A DNA stretch of 64,000 nt from Gammaproteobacteria bacterium (GCA_019654215.1 BPDI01000002.1:1-64000); one strand, 5' to 3'; shown: positions 29,089 to 38,871, numbered from the stretch's first letter. Numbers and translations are program-made. The notes: generated from the sequence alone by a model not told the origin.

Positions 29089-29565
29089 CTATCGATAGCC
29101 TTCACTCAGTTGAATAGTAGCTGAAGGAATTTCTCTGAAATCCATAGTGTAAAAATAAGGACGACTCAGAATTTGGAGTGAGTAGAATTTGTTATGGTAG
29201 CTAAACTCAATGTATGGCTGTTCATCCATTAAAAAGCCAATTCCACTTTCTCTAAACACTGTTGTTGCTTTACCGCCTGATCTTTTGCTTGCGCTAAATC
29301 TTATTTCTTCAATATTTTCGCCACCAAAAAGTAAATAATCATCTGTGTTATTCACATGCAGCTTACCATCAAGAATTGGCTGATTAGTCAAATAAGGTGG
29401 GTCACCGCGATAGATAATTCTTTCACTGGCGATCTGATTAGAAGATGATGTATTGTCTCCAGCAACAATGCCTTCCGACCGCTGCTGAATTTCTTCGTTG
29501 CTTTCGCTACATGCCCCTAATGACAATGTAGTAGCGGCAATTAATAACAATGCAATTACTTTCAT
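29089..29565 (-). CDS. Small lipoprotein of unknown function
   Basis: From the ATG at 29565 this is a 158-residue lipoprotein: MKVIALLLIAATTLSLGAC with lipobox LGAC. The frame continues upstream to a TTG at 29592, but the leader fits the internal ATG better. The mature part has a charged linker (SNEEIQQRSEG), then a beta-rich region with NTDDYLLFGGENIEEIRFSA. No domain is recognised. It converges with the propeller gene, with 3 bases between stops. It is the last gene of the minus-strand group that starts at 34176. Confidence 0.55.
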   Translation of the reverse strand: MKVIALLLIAATTLSLGACSESNEEIQQRSEGIVAGDNTSSSNQIASERIIYRGDPPYLTNQPILDGKLHVNNTDDYLLFGGENIEEIRFSASKRSGGKATTVFRESGIGFLMDEQPYIEFSYHNKFYSLQILSRPYFYTMDFREIPSATIQLSEGYR

Positions 29566-29637
29566 TGAATTAAGAATAGGAGTATTGAGCAAGGAAGATA
29601 CATAAGATTACGATCACAGCCATGTCATATTTGGTTT

Positions 29638-30936
29638 CTAGGTTTCTGTAACACACCTGGCAGGATCAGACTCACCCAGTACAGGATTCATGTTGCTGGA
29701 GTGAATATAATCTGCCGCTAATTTTCCCGCCATCGGTCCACGCCCAAAACCAGACGAAGCCAAGCCAGAGACAATAAATAGATTATCTCGTATCGGAATC
29801 TTGCCAATAATAGGAGAGCCATCTAAAGAGAAGGGCATTAGTCCTGCCCAGGTGCGAGCTATCGGAAGACTGGCAACTAGAGGAATAACTTCTGCCGCGT
29901 GTTGTCGGTTTACTTCAATGCCCGATAGATCTGGAGTTCTGTTATATCCTAGACTTTCACGGTCACCACCAAAGATAATTTCACCATTCTTTCGCTGGCG
30001 ACCATAAAGGTGGCGTGTCATGCGTCTGCCATTTTTGTGGGTCAAGTTTGGAGGAGTAACTTCGTCGGCACCGTTGTCTTTACTCCAGGCGTAGCTGGAC
30101 ACTGTGGAACCGATTGTATGCAGTACCCGGGCAGGTAAACTTTCAGTTGCCCACATTTGCCCGCGTATAGGAACGATTGGAATTTTAAGCCCAAGCATTT
30201 CTCCAATAGGGCCGCACCAGGCGCCAGTTGCTAGCACCAAAGACTGGCAACGAAATTCTGCGGATTCCGTTTGTACCGAGTATCCGCCAGTACTCAACGG
30301 TGAAATAGAAACAACATTGTGTCCCGTGTTAATAGTTGCTCCTGCAACTTGAGCAGCATGAGCAAACGCTTGAGTAGATTTAATCGGATCGGCTTGGCCG
30401 CGTTCTGGTCGATACATATAGCCCGGTAACGATCCATTTGATTCCGGTTCGATTGCCCTAGCTTCCCTCGATGAAAGCAACTCGATTTGGTAACCGTTGT
30501 TACGCTGCGCGTCAACATCATCCTGGTAATACTCGTATTGCTCATCTGTATGAATTGCAGTAAGTGTGCCGGAGAGCCGAAATTCCATGTCGTAATCAAG
30601 ATCAATCTGCATACGCTTAAAGATCTCGACACTGCCCGCGGTCAAATAAGAAAGAAGATTCGGATTATCCCCCCAGCCTGAACCGCCAAGACCGCCCATG
30701 TTCTGACCGGATGCCTCTGATGCAATCTCACCGCGTTCTAATAAAAGAACATCGCGGCCTTGTTCTGCCAAATGAAATGCAGTGGAAGAGCCGGCAATTC
30801 CGCCTCCAATAATAAGAATATCAGTCTCATTTCCTGCCTGTGCTGCAAGTCGCCCTGGCAAGGCATTTATTGCAGCCAAAGTTCCTAACCCAGTCATTAA
30901 TCGGCGTCGATCAGGGCTATGTTTTTTATCTACCAT
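29638..30936 (-). CDS. FAD-dependent oxidoreductase, DAO family, Tat leader
   Basis: This 432-residue protein has a twin-arginine leader (R10-R11-R12-LMTGLGTLAAINALPG). It has a Rossmann FAD motif G44-G-G46-I-A-G49, and ERGEIASEASGQNMGGLGG, characteristic of glycine/sarcosine/D-amino-acid oxidase-like flavoproteins. The C-terminus has FIVSGLASSGFGRGPMAGKL, the second FAD contact. Members oxidise secondary or tertiary amines or amino acids; the substrate is not identifiable. Tat export with FAD implies folding before export. The gene lies 11 bases after the PBP4-like gene. Confidence 0.8.
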   Translation of the reverse strand: MVDKKHSPDRRRLMTGLGTLAAINALPGRLAAQAGNETDILIIGGGIAGSSTAFHLAEQGRDVLLLERGEIASEASGQNMGGLGGSGWGDNPNLLSYLTAGSVEIFKRMQIDLDYDMEFRLSGTLTAIHTDEQYEYYQDDVDAQRNNGYQIELLSSREARAIEPESNGSLPGYMYRPERGQADPIKSTQAFAHAAQVAGATINTGHNVVSISPLSTGGYSVQTESAEFRCQSLVLATGAWCGPIGEMLGLKIPIVPIRGQMWATESLPARVLHTIGSTVSSYAWSKDNGADEVTPPNLTHKNGRRMTRHLYGRQRKNGEIIFGGDRESLGYNRTPDLSGIEVNRQHAAEVIPLVASLPIARTWAGLMPFSLDGSPIIGKIPIRDNLFIVSGLASSGFGRGPMAGKLAADYIHSSNMNPVLGESDPARCVTET

Positions 30937-30947
30937 GGTGTTTTGTT

Positions 30948-32165
30948 CTATATTGACCTATTCAGAAACTGCAAGATCTCATCGCGGTTGTTAACCCCCT
31001 GATTTGTCAGAATAACATAAGGATACAGGCCATCGGGTCTTTGGATATAGCCGGAGAAATTATATACGCCTGTTAAGGTTCCACTCTTGCGCAGCACCTC
31101 GTTTACCTCAGGCAACAAATCTGCATAAGGTCTAAAAGCTTCCATTATCTGCATCATTCCACGAGCAGTAACGCGCTGCTGTCGGGAAAGGCCTGAACCT
31201 TCCAGCATTAACAGTGATTGTGGATTAATGCCAACTCCATTGCCATAAATCTCTGTTAATTGTTGATGCAAAACTTCACGCGCGGATTCCGAAGTGGCAG
31301 GAAATCCACTACTTAGCGCCCCCAATGCAAGAAAGAGTTGGTTGGCTATAAAATTATTAGAGAAGCGAAGCATGCCAGCTAATATTTCGCGCAATGAGCG
31401 TGAGTTGAAATGTTTATAATAAAGATTCCATTCATCAGAAAGCGCTTCATGATAAAACTCAGAGTCTAATACTGTGATACCTGACTCTTTTAAAAAAAAG
31501 TTAAATAATTGTTGTCCTTGTCTTAACCCGTCCTCAGGATCACTACCCAAATTGATACGCTGTGATTCCCCAGCTGAAAGTTGCTCGCTGAATTCTAGAG
31601 CTAGTGGTGTTAATGGGGTTTGTTCTTCGCCTGATATTAAATTACCACTAGCATTCCACGCCAAATTAACCGTATTAAAGTTTACAGCTAAGGCAGAATT
31701 GCGTGCGGCATAGGGATCATCCGCATTGAACTCTAAAGGCAGGTCTCCATTTAATTCGAACGCGGAGTCGTCCATAACCAGACGTCGTACTTCCGATAGA
31801 CCACGCTGAGATAACACTTCAGCGATGGTTGCAATTTCTTCCGAAACTAAAAATGGATCGCCCAAGCCGCGAATTAAGAGATCGCCTGATTCATTACGAT
31901 AAAAATGTGTTTCGAATTGAAAATCCTCCCCCAAGGTATTCAGTGCTACTTGAGCCAAGGGGATCTTAACTAAAGAAGCAGGAATTAAAGAGTTTTCGGG
32001 ATTCAGGCTTTCTAGTACTTCCCCGCTAGGAGAATGAAACAGGATGCCACCATCACCAGCTAATTCTTCTAGTTGGTTTTGCGAGAAAGAAGAAGATGCA
32101 AGCAAGCAGCCAACTATTAAAAGAAACCGTGAATAGATATGCAGTGAATTGATGATGGGCTTCAT
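30948..32165 (-). CDS. dacB: PBP4-like D-alanyl-D-alanine carboxypeptidase (S13 family)
   Basis: This 405-residue protein has a signal peptide (to about residue 29). All three penicillin-binding motifs are visible: S64-L-V-K67 in LIPASLVKIPL, SNN in RFSNNFIANQLF and KSGT in RKSGTLTGVYNFSGY. This is the S13/DacB family of peptidoglycan carboxypeptidase/endopeptidases. At 405 residues it is shorter than E. coli DacB (about 477), so the domain II/III insert is reduced. It lies 28 bases after the PQQ dehydrogenase and 11 before the FAD oxidoreductase, an unusual place for a cell-wall enzyme. The symbol reflects family membership only. Confidence 0.75.
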   Translation of the reverse strand: MKPIINSLHIYSRFLLIVGCLLASSSFSQNQLEELAGDGGILFHSPSGEVLESLNPENSLIPASLVKIPLAQVALNTLGEDFQFETHFYRNESGDLLIRGLGDPFLVSEEIATIAEVLSQRGLSEVRRLVMDDSAFELNGDLPLEFNADDPYAARNSALAVNFNTVNLAWNASGNLISGEEQTPLTPLALEFSEQLSAGESQRINLGSDPEDGLRQGQQLFNFFLKESGITVLDSEFYHEALSDEWNLYYKHFNSRSLREILAGMLRFSNNFIANQLFLALGALSSGFPATSESAREVLHQQLTEIYGNGVGINPQSLLMLEGSGLSRQQRVTARGMMQIMEAFRPYADLLPEVNEVLRKSGTLTGVYNFSGYIQRPDGLYPYVILTNQGVNNRDEILQFLNRSI

Positions 32166-32193
32166 GGCTACAATACTTTAGCCCTTCAGTTAA

Positions 32194-34176
32194 TTAAGGC
32201 AAGGCTAAAACGACCATTTCCGGTGGTGTGCCACGTACTGTAATGGCAATTTGTTGCTGGTCTCCACTCATGTAAGTCACTGGTGGGCCAATTGCCTGAG
32301 CTGGTAATGCTACTTCCGCTAATGTAGCTCCAGTTTGTTTATCCCTGGCTACTAAAGGATACTCTCCAGACTCATTTGCTGTGGTCTGTGCAGATATCAG
32401 CAACGTTTTTGTCACCAGAATCTGATCACGTCCGTTTCCAAGGGGCGGTAAATCCAAGTCAGCCAGGGCAGGATGATTTCGCACGGTGGGTGCGCCAGCA
32501 CCGTTCGCTACCTGCCATAGAATCTCGCCTTCATTTAAATCGATAGCAGTGATTCGACCATAAGGTGGTTTTGTCAGCGGCAAGCCGCTGGGCCTTAAAT
32601 TCGTAGTGACGTTGCGCACGTAGTTGAGGGTTGCATCTCCAGCATCTGGAATTGCTAGTCCGGAACGACTTGGTAATGTGGCCGACGGGATATAGATCAC
32701 TCCAGTTTCAGGATCCACGCCAGCGCCATGCCATTTGCGCCGCCGGTGTAACCAGGGACATGAATCGTGCCAAAACTATTCTCAGTAGGCAGCGATGGTG
32801 GGGTAAACATTGGACCGTATCTATGTTGATCTAACATTTCGATCGCTGCCGCACGTAGCTCCGGGGTGAAATCGATCAAATCATTTTCAGTCAAACTCTG
32901 CCGTTCAAAAGGCGGTGGCTTTGTTGGATATGGTTGTGTGGGTGATGCTCTGTCACCAGGCACGTCGGTGGGAGGAACTGGCAGTTCTTCGATTGGCCAT
33001 ACAGGTTCACCAGTTATACGATTAAATACAAACACGAATCCATGTTTCGTGACCTGGGCAACTGCCGGTATTTGTTCACCATCTACTATTATATCAACGA
33101 GGTTTGGCGCCGCTGGTGGATCGTAGTCCCACAGATCATGATGCACCATTTGAAAATGCCAGAGTCTTTCGCCGCTGCTGGCATCAAGTGCAAACCCAAA
33201 ATATTGGCGAAGAGGTTATCTCCCAGTCTATGCCCTCCATAGAAATCATTAGTAGGGCACCTACAGGTAAATACACAATGCCGGCATCTTGATCTGCGCT
33301 CATTAATGTCCAAACGTTTGCATGACCACTGTATTCCCAACTGCCGTCTTCCCAGGTCTCGTTTCCGAAATCACCTGGCTGTGGAATTGTGTGAAAAGTC
33401 CACAGCAAATCTCCGCTATGAATATGGAAGCCTCGAACATGGCCAGGAGGCATCTCACGATAATCCGGTTGGTCAGAAATTGCCGAGCCTACAACGATGA
33501 CGTCATCAATAATCATTGGCGATGATGTTACGGAATAATTTATTGGGGCTTGCCGGCGAGCACGAGGGATACCCTCTATTAAGTCGACACGGCCATTATT
33601 GCCGAACCCAGAAATCGGTTCCCCAGTTCGTGCGTCTACTTCTACGAGATAACCATCTCCGGTGCCCCAAACAACCCGAGCATCATCACCGTCCGACCAA
33701 TAGGCCAGACCACGATTGCTGAAGCCCAGCATCATTATTGGAATGCCGGAAGCGTAGCTGCGTGGATCATAAGCCCATAGTGTATTGCCGGTTTCAGCAT
33801 CAATAGCTGCTGCCTGAAATAGCGGAGTTGAAACATAGAGCACGCCATCTACCGCCAAAGGCGCCGCTTTTAACCCGTTGATACTAACGTCGGGAACATC
33901 ATTAGGTACCTGCAGATTTGGGTACTCTGCTTTTAACTGTTCCAGGTCGAAGCGGCCATCGATCGATTGCCAGCGCCACTGAACTTCCAGTTCGGAAAAG
34001 TTGGAGCGATCGATCTGATCCAGTGCAGAATACTTAGTGCTGCCCGCATCACTTCCGAAAAAATGCCATTCCCCGCCGGTCATTCCGGTCTGAGAATGAA
34101 CTGGTAAGGCGGCTAATACTGATATCGCTGCAAGAAATTTAGAAGCGGTATTTTCATATTGACTAGCATCACGCAA
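32194..34176 (-). pseudogene. PQQ-dependent dehydrogenase, three frameshifts
   Basis: A 661-codon span is split into segments. The N-terminal 330-codon ORF has a leader ending PVHSQ, then GGEWHFFGSDAGSTKYSALD and a DAETGNTLWAYDPR blade. After 33,260 a short stretch, [20 protein letters not shown], is in another frame. The next frame has [20 protein letters not shown] and [15 protein letters not shown]. After about 32,715 the last frame has [19 protein letters not shown] and DLNEGEILWQVANGAG. Three single-base indels reconnect it. It belongs to the same subfamily as the 19621 and 24018 genes. The operon continues into the dacB-like and FAD oxidoreductase genes. Confidence 0.75.
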
Positions 34177-34505
34177 ATTAAAACAAAAAGTAAGTGTTCT
34201 GACTAAAAAAATTTTCCAAAATTGGCCAAGTTAGAAAATTTCAGATGTAAACCCCATTTATTGCTTCAATTTTTAACTCTAAAATTTTTCATTTCGAAAC
34301 TCAAAAAATAAAACAAGAAATTGCAGGCCAAATGTTCCACAAGTTATCCACATGATGTTGAATAAAAAATAAACAAGTTGTTACTGTGCCACTGTTTGTG
34401 TCATTGATGAGGGCTATGGATTTATATTAAAACGATTGTTCAAAAAATAAATTGAATTTTTTTGATAAAAGTTACTAAAAATAATGCACACATTTTTGTT
34501 TTATG
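34177..34505. other. AT-rich non-coding region
   Basis: There is no gene on either strand. The sequence is strongly AT-rich, with runs of A and T, as often found upstream of highly expressed transcripts. A single perfect DnaA box, TTATCCACA at 34344-34352, is present with no companions. It serves as the upstream region of the dehydrogenase gene at 34176 (minus strand) and of the candidate RNA below (plus strand). Confidence 0.5.
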
Positions 34506-34511
34506 TATAAT
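34506..34511 (+). promoter_or_regulatory. Perfect -10 element TATAAT
   Basis: A perfect TATAAT at 34506-34511 is preceded directly by TG and by an AT-rich upstream region. No good -35 is found at the usual 17-base spacing (AATGCA at 34483-34488). Transcription would begin near 34518. There is no similar element for another downstream gene within 900 bases. Confidence 0.45.
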
Positions 34512-34517
34512 CAAATC

Positions 34518-35016
34518 ATAGGTGTGACTGAGTCGACTTTGTCGATTTGCGATCACCGACACGGCGCAGGGAACGAACCGGGAACAACTAATCATTTATA
34601 AGTTATTGTGGGTTTAACCCAAAATAATGAAGACGATTAAAAGAAGGAAACTCGGAATAAGAAGAGGAGACTCTGACTAGGAAGAGAAGAATTCGTTTAA
34701 AAGTTGCGAATGATTAGCCTGGAAAATTCGTGAACTGGTTTGGAACGTCGTGGAAGGTGCTTATTCCAGAGCCTCGAACATCGCCAAAGAATCTGTTCGG
34801 CCAACAGCCTTTGTCGGGTCTGAGCCTAAGACTAAAAAACTGAGACGCAAGTCTCAGGGGCCCTTAAGAAAGAAGGAAGAATTCTTCGGAATGATTCTGG
34901 AAATCTCGGGGAAGGGTTTAAAGAAGAATTAACAGATATTTTGTGCCTCACCGCGCTGATACTGATAATTCTGCTTAATGTCCTGTAGGGCGGGTGTCGC
35001 TTGCGGCATCCGCCCT
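34518..35016 (+). ncRNA. Candidate structured, GGA-rich non-coding RNA
   Basis: About 500 bases between a perfect -10 and a GC-rich hairpin lack a convincing ORF. They contain 13 GGA triplets between 34569 and 34912 on the plus strand. Several perfect hairpins are present: 34533-34537 with 34541-34545, 34609-34612 with 34618-34621 extended by 34603-34607 with 34623-34627, and 34840-34846 with 34851-34857 closing a GCAA tetraloop. Size and GGA richness recall CsrB/RsmZ-type RNAs that sequester CsrA. However, most GGAs are not clearly in hairpin loops, so the class is uncertain. A 60-codon ORF (34750-34932) lies inside but has no RBS and looks low-complexity basic. Confidence 0.4.
34987..35016 (+). 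terminator. GC-rich hairpin ending the candidate RNA
   Basis: A 14-bp stem, 34987-35000 paired with 35003-35016, is built from AGGGCGGGTG-type GC pairs with two wobble pairs and a minimal loop. No U-run follows immediately; T-rich tracts begin about 25 bases later. It is plausible as a transcription terminator or as the 3' end stem of a stable RNA. Confidence 0.5.
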
Positions 35017-35429
35017 CAAACTTTGTAACGGCAGCATTCTTCTATTTTTTAGTTTTTTCTTCCTTCCAGCTCCATTTTCTTTGTCTAATTGGTTTCTGCT
35101 ACTTATTCTCCCTAGTTATTGGCGCCTAGTTGATTCTTATGAAGTGGGTTATTGCCTATGAGGGGGTCTTCAAATAAAAGCAGTCTTCTCTCATTGCGTT
35201 TGTCGGCTGTTTCCTGCCATCAGTCGGGTTGGCGGCGCTTAGAAGCTCCTTTCAAATGTTTACCCATGTTCGTTTTTGCAGACTTGCTTAACTCTATGAG
35301 TAATTCAAAGACCGATTCTTCCTCTCCGTCGATCTAGAATCATAAAAATCGCCTATTCGATGTGGCTAAGAGTACTGTATCTTTACGCTGTCAGTATTTT
35401 GCAGGCATCTCTTTTTTGAGAAAAGTTTT
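35017..35429. other. Non-coding, T-rich then unremarkable
   Basis: A pyrimidine-rich stretch at 35040-35075 (TTTTTT and CTTCCTTCC tracts) follows the hairpin. A 61-codon open stretch at 35152-35337 is serine-rich, has no RBS and matches nothing I know. The last 30 bases precede the ATG at 35430 and contain only a weak GAGAAAAG Shine-Dalgarno. Confidence 0.4.
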
Positions 35430-36486
35430 ATGGATCCATTCTCCCAGGCAGCATTAGGTGCAGTAGTCGCTCAAGCCAGCGCTCAACATAAGCTCGGCTT
35501 CAGAGTGGTAGCGGTTGGTGCTATGGCCGGGGCAATGCCTGATATCGATGTCTTTTTCGCCGAGGATTACTTCCACAATCTGCAAATACATCGTGGCATT
35601 ACCCATTCGCTATTTTTTGCCCCCGTAATGGGTCCGATATTGGGTTATCTAATCTATAAGTATGAATCCCTATCGCTCCAACGACTTAATAAACAAAGAA
35701 AGAATGAGATATTGGATGCTGGCAATGTTTTTGGCGCTGTTGTCTCATCCTTTACTCGATGTGCTAACGCCCTATGGTACGCAATTATTGTTGCCATTCT
35801 CTGATCAGCGGTTTGCCTTGTTTGCCATGCCAATAATTGATCCGCTTTACACAATGCCATTATTTATTGGAATTTATCTTGCCTGGCGTTACCGACAAAA
35901 AGCTCAGGTGCATCTTATTGGCATAACATTTCTGGTAGTTACTACTTCCTATTTGGTTTACGGTTGGTATTTAGGCCAGGCAGCTAAAAGAGAAGCAGAA
36001 TTACAACTAGTAAATTTAGGGCTTCAGGATTTTCAGGTGGAGTCCTTTCCGACTTTTCTTCAAGTTCACTATCGCCGAGTCGTGGCCCGCACTCCCACGG
36101 CAGATTGGGTTGGTTATATTTCTATGTGGCGTCCCTGCGAAATTGAGTGGGGCATGGCGGAGCAAACACCCCGTTCCGACTTCGAAGAGGTGAGTGATAT
36201 GCGCGAGGTGAGAATCTTCGAGTGGTTTGCAATGGGCTGGCTGCATAGAACCGTGATAGAACAAGATGGAAATACAACCTATCAATATGCTGATTTGCGT
36301 TATGGATTAGTGACTAATCCAAAGGATAGCTTTTTCTCGTTAAATGTGACCGATACCAATCAGGGTTTCCAGTGGGATACTCAAAACCCCATCAGCAATT
36401 CGGGCGAGATCAATCAACGGCTAAATAGTTTGTTTTCATCTGCCTACCCTGGTACCTGTGAAAGACCCCCACTTGTTTATTTCTAG
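35430..36486 (+). CDS. DUF457/YdjM-like membrane metal-dependent hydrolase, one frameshift
   Basis: Two frames join into about 352 codons. The first has MDPFSQAALGAVVAQASAQH, then GAMAGAMPDIDVFF and LQIHRGITHSLFFAPVMG. The second, from about 35,690, has RYWMLAMFLALLSHPLLDVL, TPYGTQLLLPFSDQRF and MPIIDPLYTMPLFIGIYLAW. The HRGITHS and SHPLLD motifs carry the family's conserved metal-ligand His and Asp residues. A single indel near AAACAAAGAAAG separates the parts. It is predicted to be an inner-membrane protein with about four helices and a soluble C-terminal domain. The cellular role of this family is poorly defined. It converges with the 36527 gene. Confidence 0.7.
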
Positions 36487-36526
36487 AGGCCAAGTAAATT
36501 TCGGCAGTCGATTCAAATAACAGTCG

Positions 36527-37135
36527 CTAAATAGGGGCGGCCCCGTAGGTTGGAATATTTCGCTGGAACACACGCCAGTAATAGCGTTTCGAAACTATTT
36601 GTTCGTTCCCATTTTCGTCGACACGAGTAGAAATTGGATTGCCACCGAGTAAGCGAGCGGCTTCTTCTTGATCTTGAACTAAAGCAACAGTTGCTTCATA
36701 AATCTTCCCATCGATCTTCATTCGAATCCGCGGGTCGCGCTCGACGTTAGCCCACCATGCTTTGTTATTGGGAAACTCTTCATCGAGCCTGTCGCCTTGC
36801 GCGCTTCCGCTTAGATAGAGATCAGGGCCGCGAGGTCTGGCATTCACAGAAACAGAGTGGGGAATTCCATACCACGTGCGTGTCTCAAGCATTATCGAGT
36901 TGCCACGAACCGGATGATCCACATCGTTTATAAAATCCCAATTAATTACCGGTTCCCGCACAACTTCACCGGCAAGCCAAAGTCCCGGTCCAGCAGTACG
37001 ATTACTTTCAACGAATGCCGGCGTTCGTGGATCGATATAGCGTGGCTCGAAACCAGTTATGCGCAAAGTTATAAGTGTTGTAATTAATAACGCTGTAAAT
37101 CCCAGTAATCCGATTCTCACATATTTCATATTCAC
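36527..37135 (-). CDS. Membrane-anchored split-barrel (DUF385/flavin-type) protein
   Basis: This 202-residue protein has one N-terminal transmembrane helix (residues 6-27). The body resembles deazaflavin/FMN-dependent nitroreductase-like split beta-barrels: PHSVSVNARPRGPDLYLSG, then AWWANVERDPRIRMKIDGKI and a YEATVALVQDQEEA tail. A membrane anchor on this fold is unusual. Whether it uses F420, FMN or no cofactor cannot be told; most gammaproteobacteria lack F420. It starts 17 bases after the FG-GAP/ASPIC gene and is the last gene of that minus-strand run. Confidence 0.6.
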   Translation of the reverse strand: MNMKYVRIGLLGFTALLITTLITLRITGFEPRYIDPRTPAFVESNRTAGPGLWLAGEVVREPVINWDFINDVDHPVRGNSIMLETRTWYGIPHSVSVNARPRGPDLYLSGSAQGDRLDEEFPNNKAWWANVERDPRIRMKIDGKIYEATVALVQDQEEAARLLGGNPISTRVDENGNEQIVSKRYYWRVFQRNIPTYGAAPI

Positions 37136-37152
37136 TTACCCTTCTCTGGCTT

Positions 37153-38871
37153 TTATTGCTCAGTAATGTTGTAGTGTTCCCCAGCCTTTACTGAAATTTC
37201 AGTAGTTTTACCGCTTGGCCAGTCGATAACTACCGGAGCGGATTCTTGATCTGCCAATGGTAGCAATAACGTCATACTATTTTGGCTTTGAAAACCTTGA
37301 GTGGAGCGAAGATAGTGATAGCGAGTCAAGTCTCCCTCTCCGTATCGAACTCTTGCGCCTATGGCATCGCGATTACTTTCAGTACCGGTAAGAGTTACCC
37401 ATGCTGCATTGGCAGTCTCGTTTGTGTCGCGCATAAAGAGCTTGTTAGTTTCTCGTGATTCTGCATTTTGGTCAAAATCATAAGGGGGGTGTCCACCCAA
37501 GTTAAAATAAAAATCGGTAAAGCCGTCACGATTTACATCCCCAAAGATAGCTCCGTGGCCTCGGGTCATGTTGTGACTGCTATCGGGCTCTATAAAGCGA
37601 TCAGTGCAGCGTTCAAAACGGCGCGCACCTAGATTGCAGAAAAACACATCTGCTGCCACGAATGCGGGATCACCAGTACCGATCACTACATCTGGGTATC
37701 CGTCATCATAAAAATCCCCCACACCCAGTCCCATGGTGTTTTCGTAAGGAGTAATACCAGCTTCTGATTCACCTTCAAGGCCGTTCGCTCTAGCGGCAAT
37801 ACGCGCCGGACTCGTCTGGCTGTACATAGGGTTTCTATCGGTCCCCGAAATCGCCAGTAAATTATCCGTATTCAATCCTGCCTCGATGCCCATGCGATCG
37901 AAACCGTCAACCCCGTTACCAAACAATATGTAGTCCTGGGAATCCCAGCGCCCGAGATAAATATCTTCTTTCCCATCTTGATCAAAATCGGTCGATGCTG
38001 CAGCAAATACTGCAGGTAAGCCACTGCGACCTGCCAAAGCTTCGACGAAAATCTCTTCGGTGACATCCGTGAAGCGGTCCAAATCGTTGCGATAAAATGC
38101 ATGCCAATCCATACCTGCGATATAAAGATCCTGATCTCCATCCTGATCGTAATCGATCCAGAGAGGGTTTTTTGCATCCCTTTGCCCGCTAGTAGTCAAA
38201 CCCAATTGTTCTCCTACTTCGACAAAAGTCCCATTTTGCTCATTGTGAAATAACAAAGGTCGCGCCTGGCGTCGCGTCGCCAGGACATCGAGCCAACCAT
38301 CGTTGTCATAGTCTGCCCAAGACACGCCCCACCAACCTGAACTGGCGCCGGCTCCATCTTCATCATCCAGACCAGCGAGCCGATTCACTTTTACGAAACC
38401 CTGATTTTGATTGATTCGATTTTCGAGTAATACCAATGTGGACGAATTAGTATAGCCACCATTTCCAACCATCAAGTCGGGATCACCATCGTTGTCGTAG
38501 TCCGCAAACGATCCTACCCACGTACCGTGAAAATCGGCAGGATCCATATTGAATTCACCGGGAATGAAATTCCCAGAACCGTCGTTTACATAAATCATAG
38601 ACATTCCGAACGGCCGACCGAACAACCGGCCATCAGTGTCAGCGACAAACAAATCATCATCACCGTCACTATCGATATCTGCAAAGGCCGCGCCGCGACC
38701 ATAACCGACTACGCCGCCTAGGCCTCGGCTCTCGGCAACTTGGCTGTAAAATTCTGAATGAGGGAATGAATTTTGTGCCTGAGCCAAACAAGTAGTTGCA
38801 AGCGCTGTCCCAATTATAAACAAGGGTATTGACTTGAATTTGCTGCAACTACAATAGGTTTGTATAGCCAT
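37153..38871 (-). CDS. FG-GAP/VCBS propeller with ASPIC/UnbV domain
   Basis: This 572-residue protein has a signal peptide ending CLAQAQ. It has seven or so FG-GAP repeats with calcium-binding DxDxDG loops: ADIDSDGDDDLFVAD, ADYDNDGDPDLMVG, ADYDNDGWLDVLAT, IDYDQDGDQDLYIAG, TDFDQDGKEDIYLG and GDVNRDGFTDFYFN. The C-terminus is an ASPIC/UnbV domain (AIGARVRYGEGDLTRYHYLR, then TQGFQSQNS and VVIDWPSGKTTEISV). Such CRTAC1-like proteins are exported and probably bind calcium or other proteins. The gene is intact and lies between the heme/copper protein (76-base gap) and the split-barrel protein. Confidence 0.85.
   Translation of the reverse strand: MAIQTYCSCSKFKSIPLFIIGTALATTCLAQAQNSFPHSEFYSQVAESRGLGGVVGYGRGAAFADIDSDGDDDLFVADTDGRLFGRPFGMSMIYVNDGSGNFIPGEFNMDPADFHGTWVGSFADYDNDGDPDLMVGNGGYTNSSTLVLLENRINQNQGFVKVNRLAGLDDEDGAGASSGWWGVSWADYDNDGWLDVLATRRQARPLLFHNEQNGTFVEVGEQLGLTTSGQRDAKNPLWIDYDQDGDQDLYIAGMDWHAFYRNDLDRFTDVTEEIFVEALAGRSGLPAVFAAASTDFDQDGKEDIYLGRWDSQDYILFGNGVDGFDRMGIEAGLNTDNLLAISGTDRNPMYSQTSPARIAARANGLEGESEAGITPYENTMGLGVGDFYDDGYPDVVIGTGDPAFVAADVFFCNLGARRFERCTDRFIEPDSSHNMTRGHGAIFGDVNRDGFTDFYFNLGGHPPYDFDQNAESRETNKLFMRDTNETANAAWVTLTGTESNRDAIGARVRYGEGDLTRYHYLRSTQGFQSQNSMTLLLPLADQESAPVVIDWPSGKTTEISVKAGEHYNITEQ

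Noticed and set aside
34344-34352. Perfect DnaA box TTATCCACA in AT-rich DNA, suggesting an origin
   Set aside because: Only one box is present, with no dnaA, dnaN, gidA or mnmG neighbours and no clustered repeats. It is not enough for oriC.
34750-34932. 60-codon ORF as a small basic protein gene
   Set aside because: It has no RBS, runs through a hairpin-rich region, and its lysine/arginine-rich translation looks like a by-product of the GGA and AAG-rich DNA.
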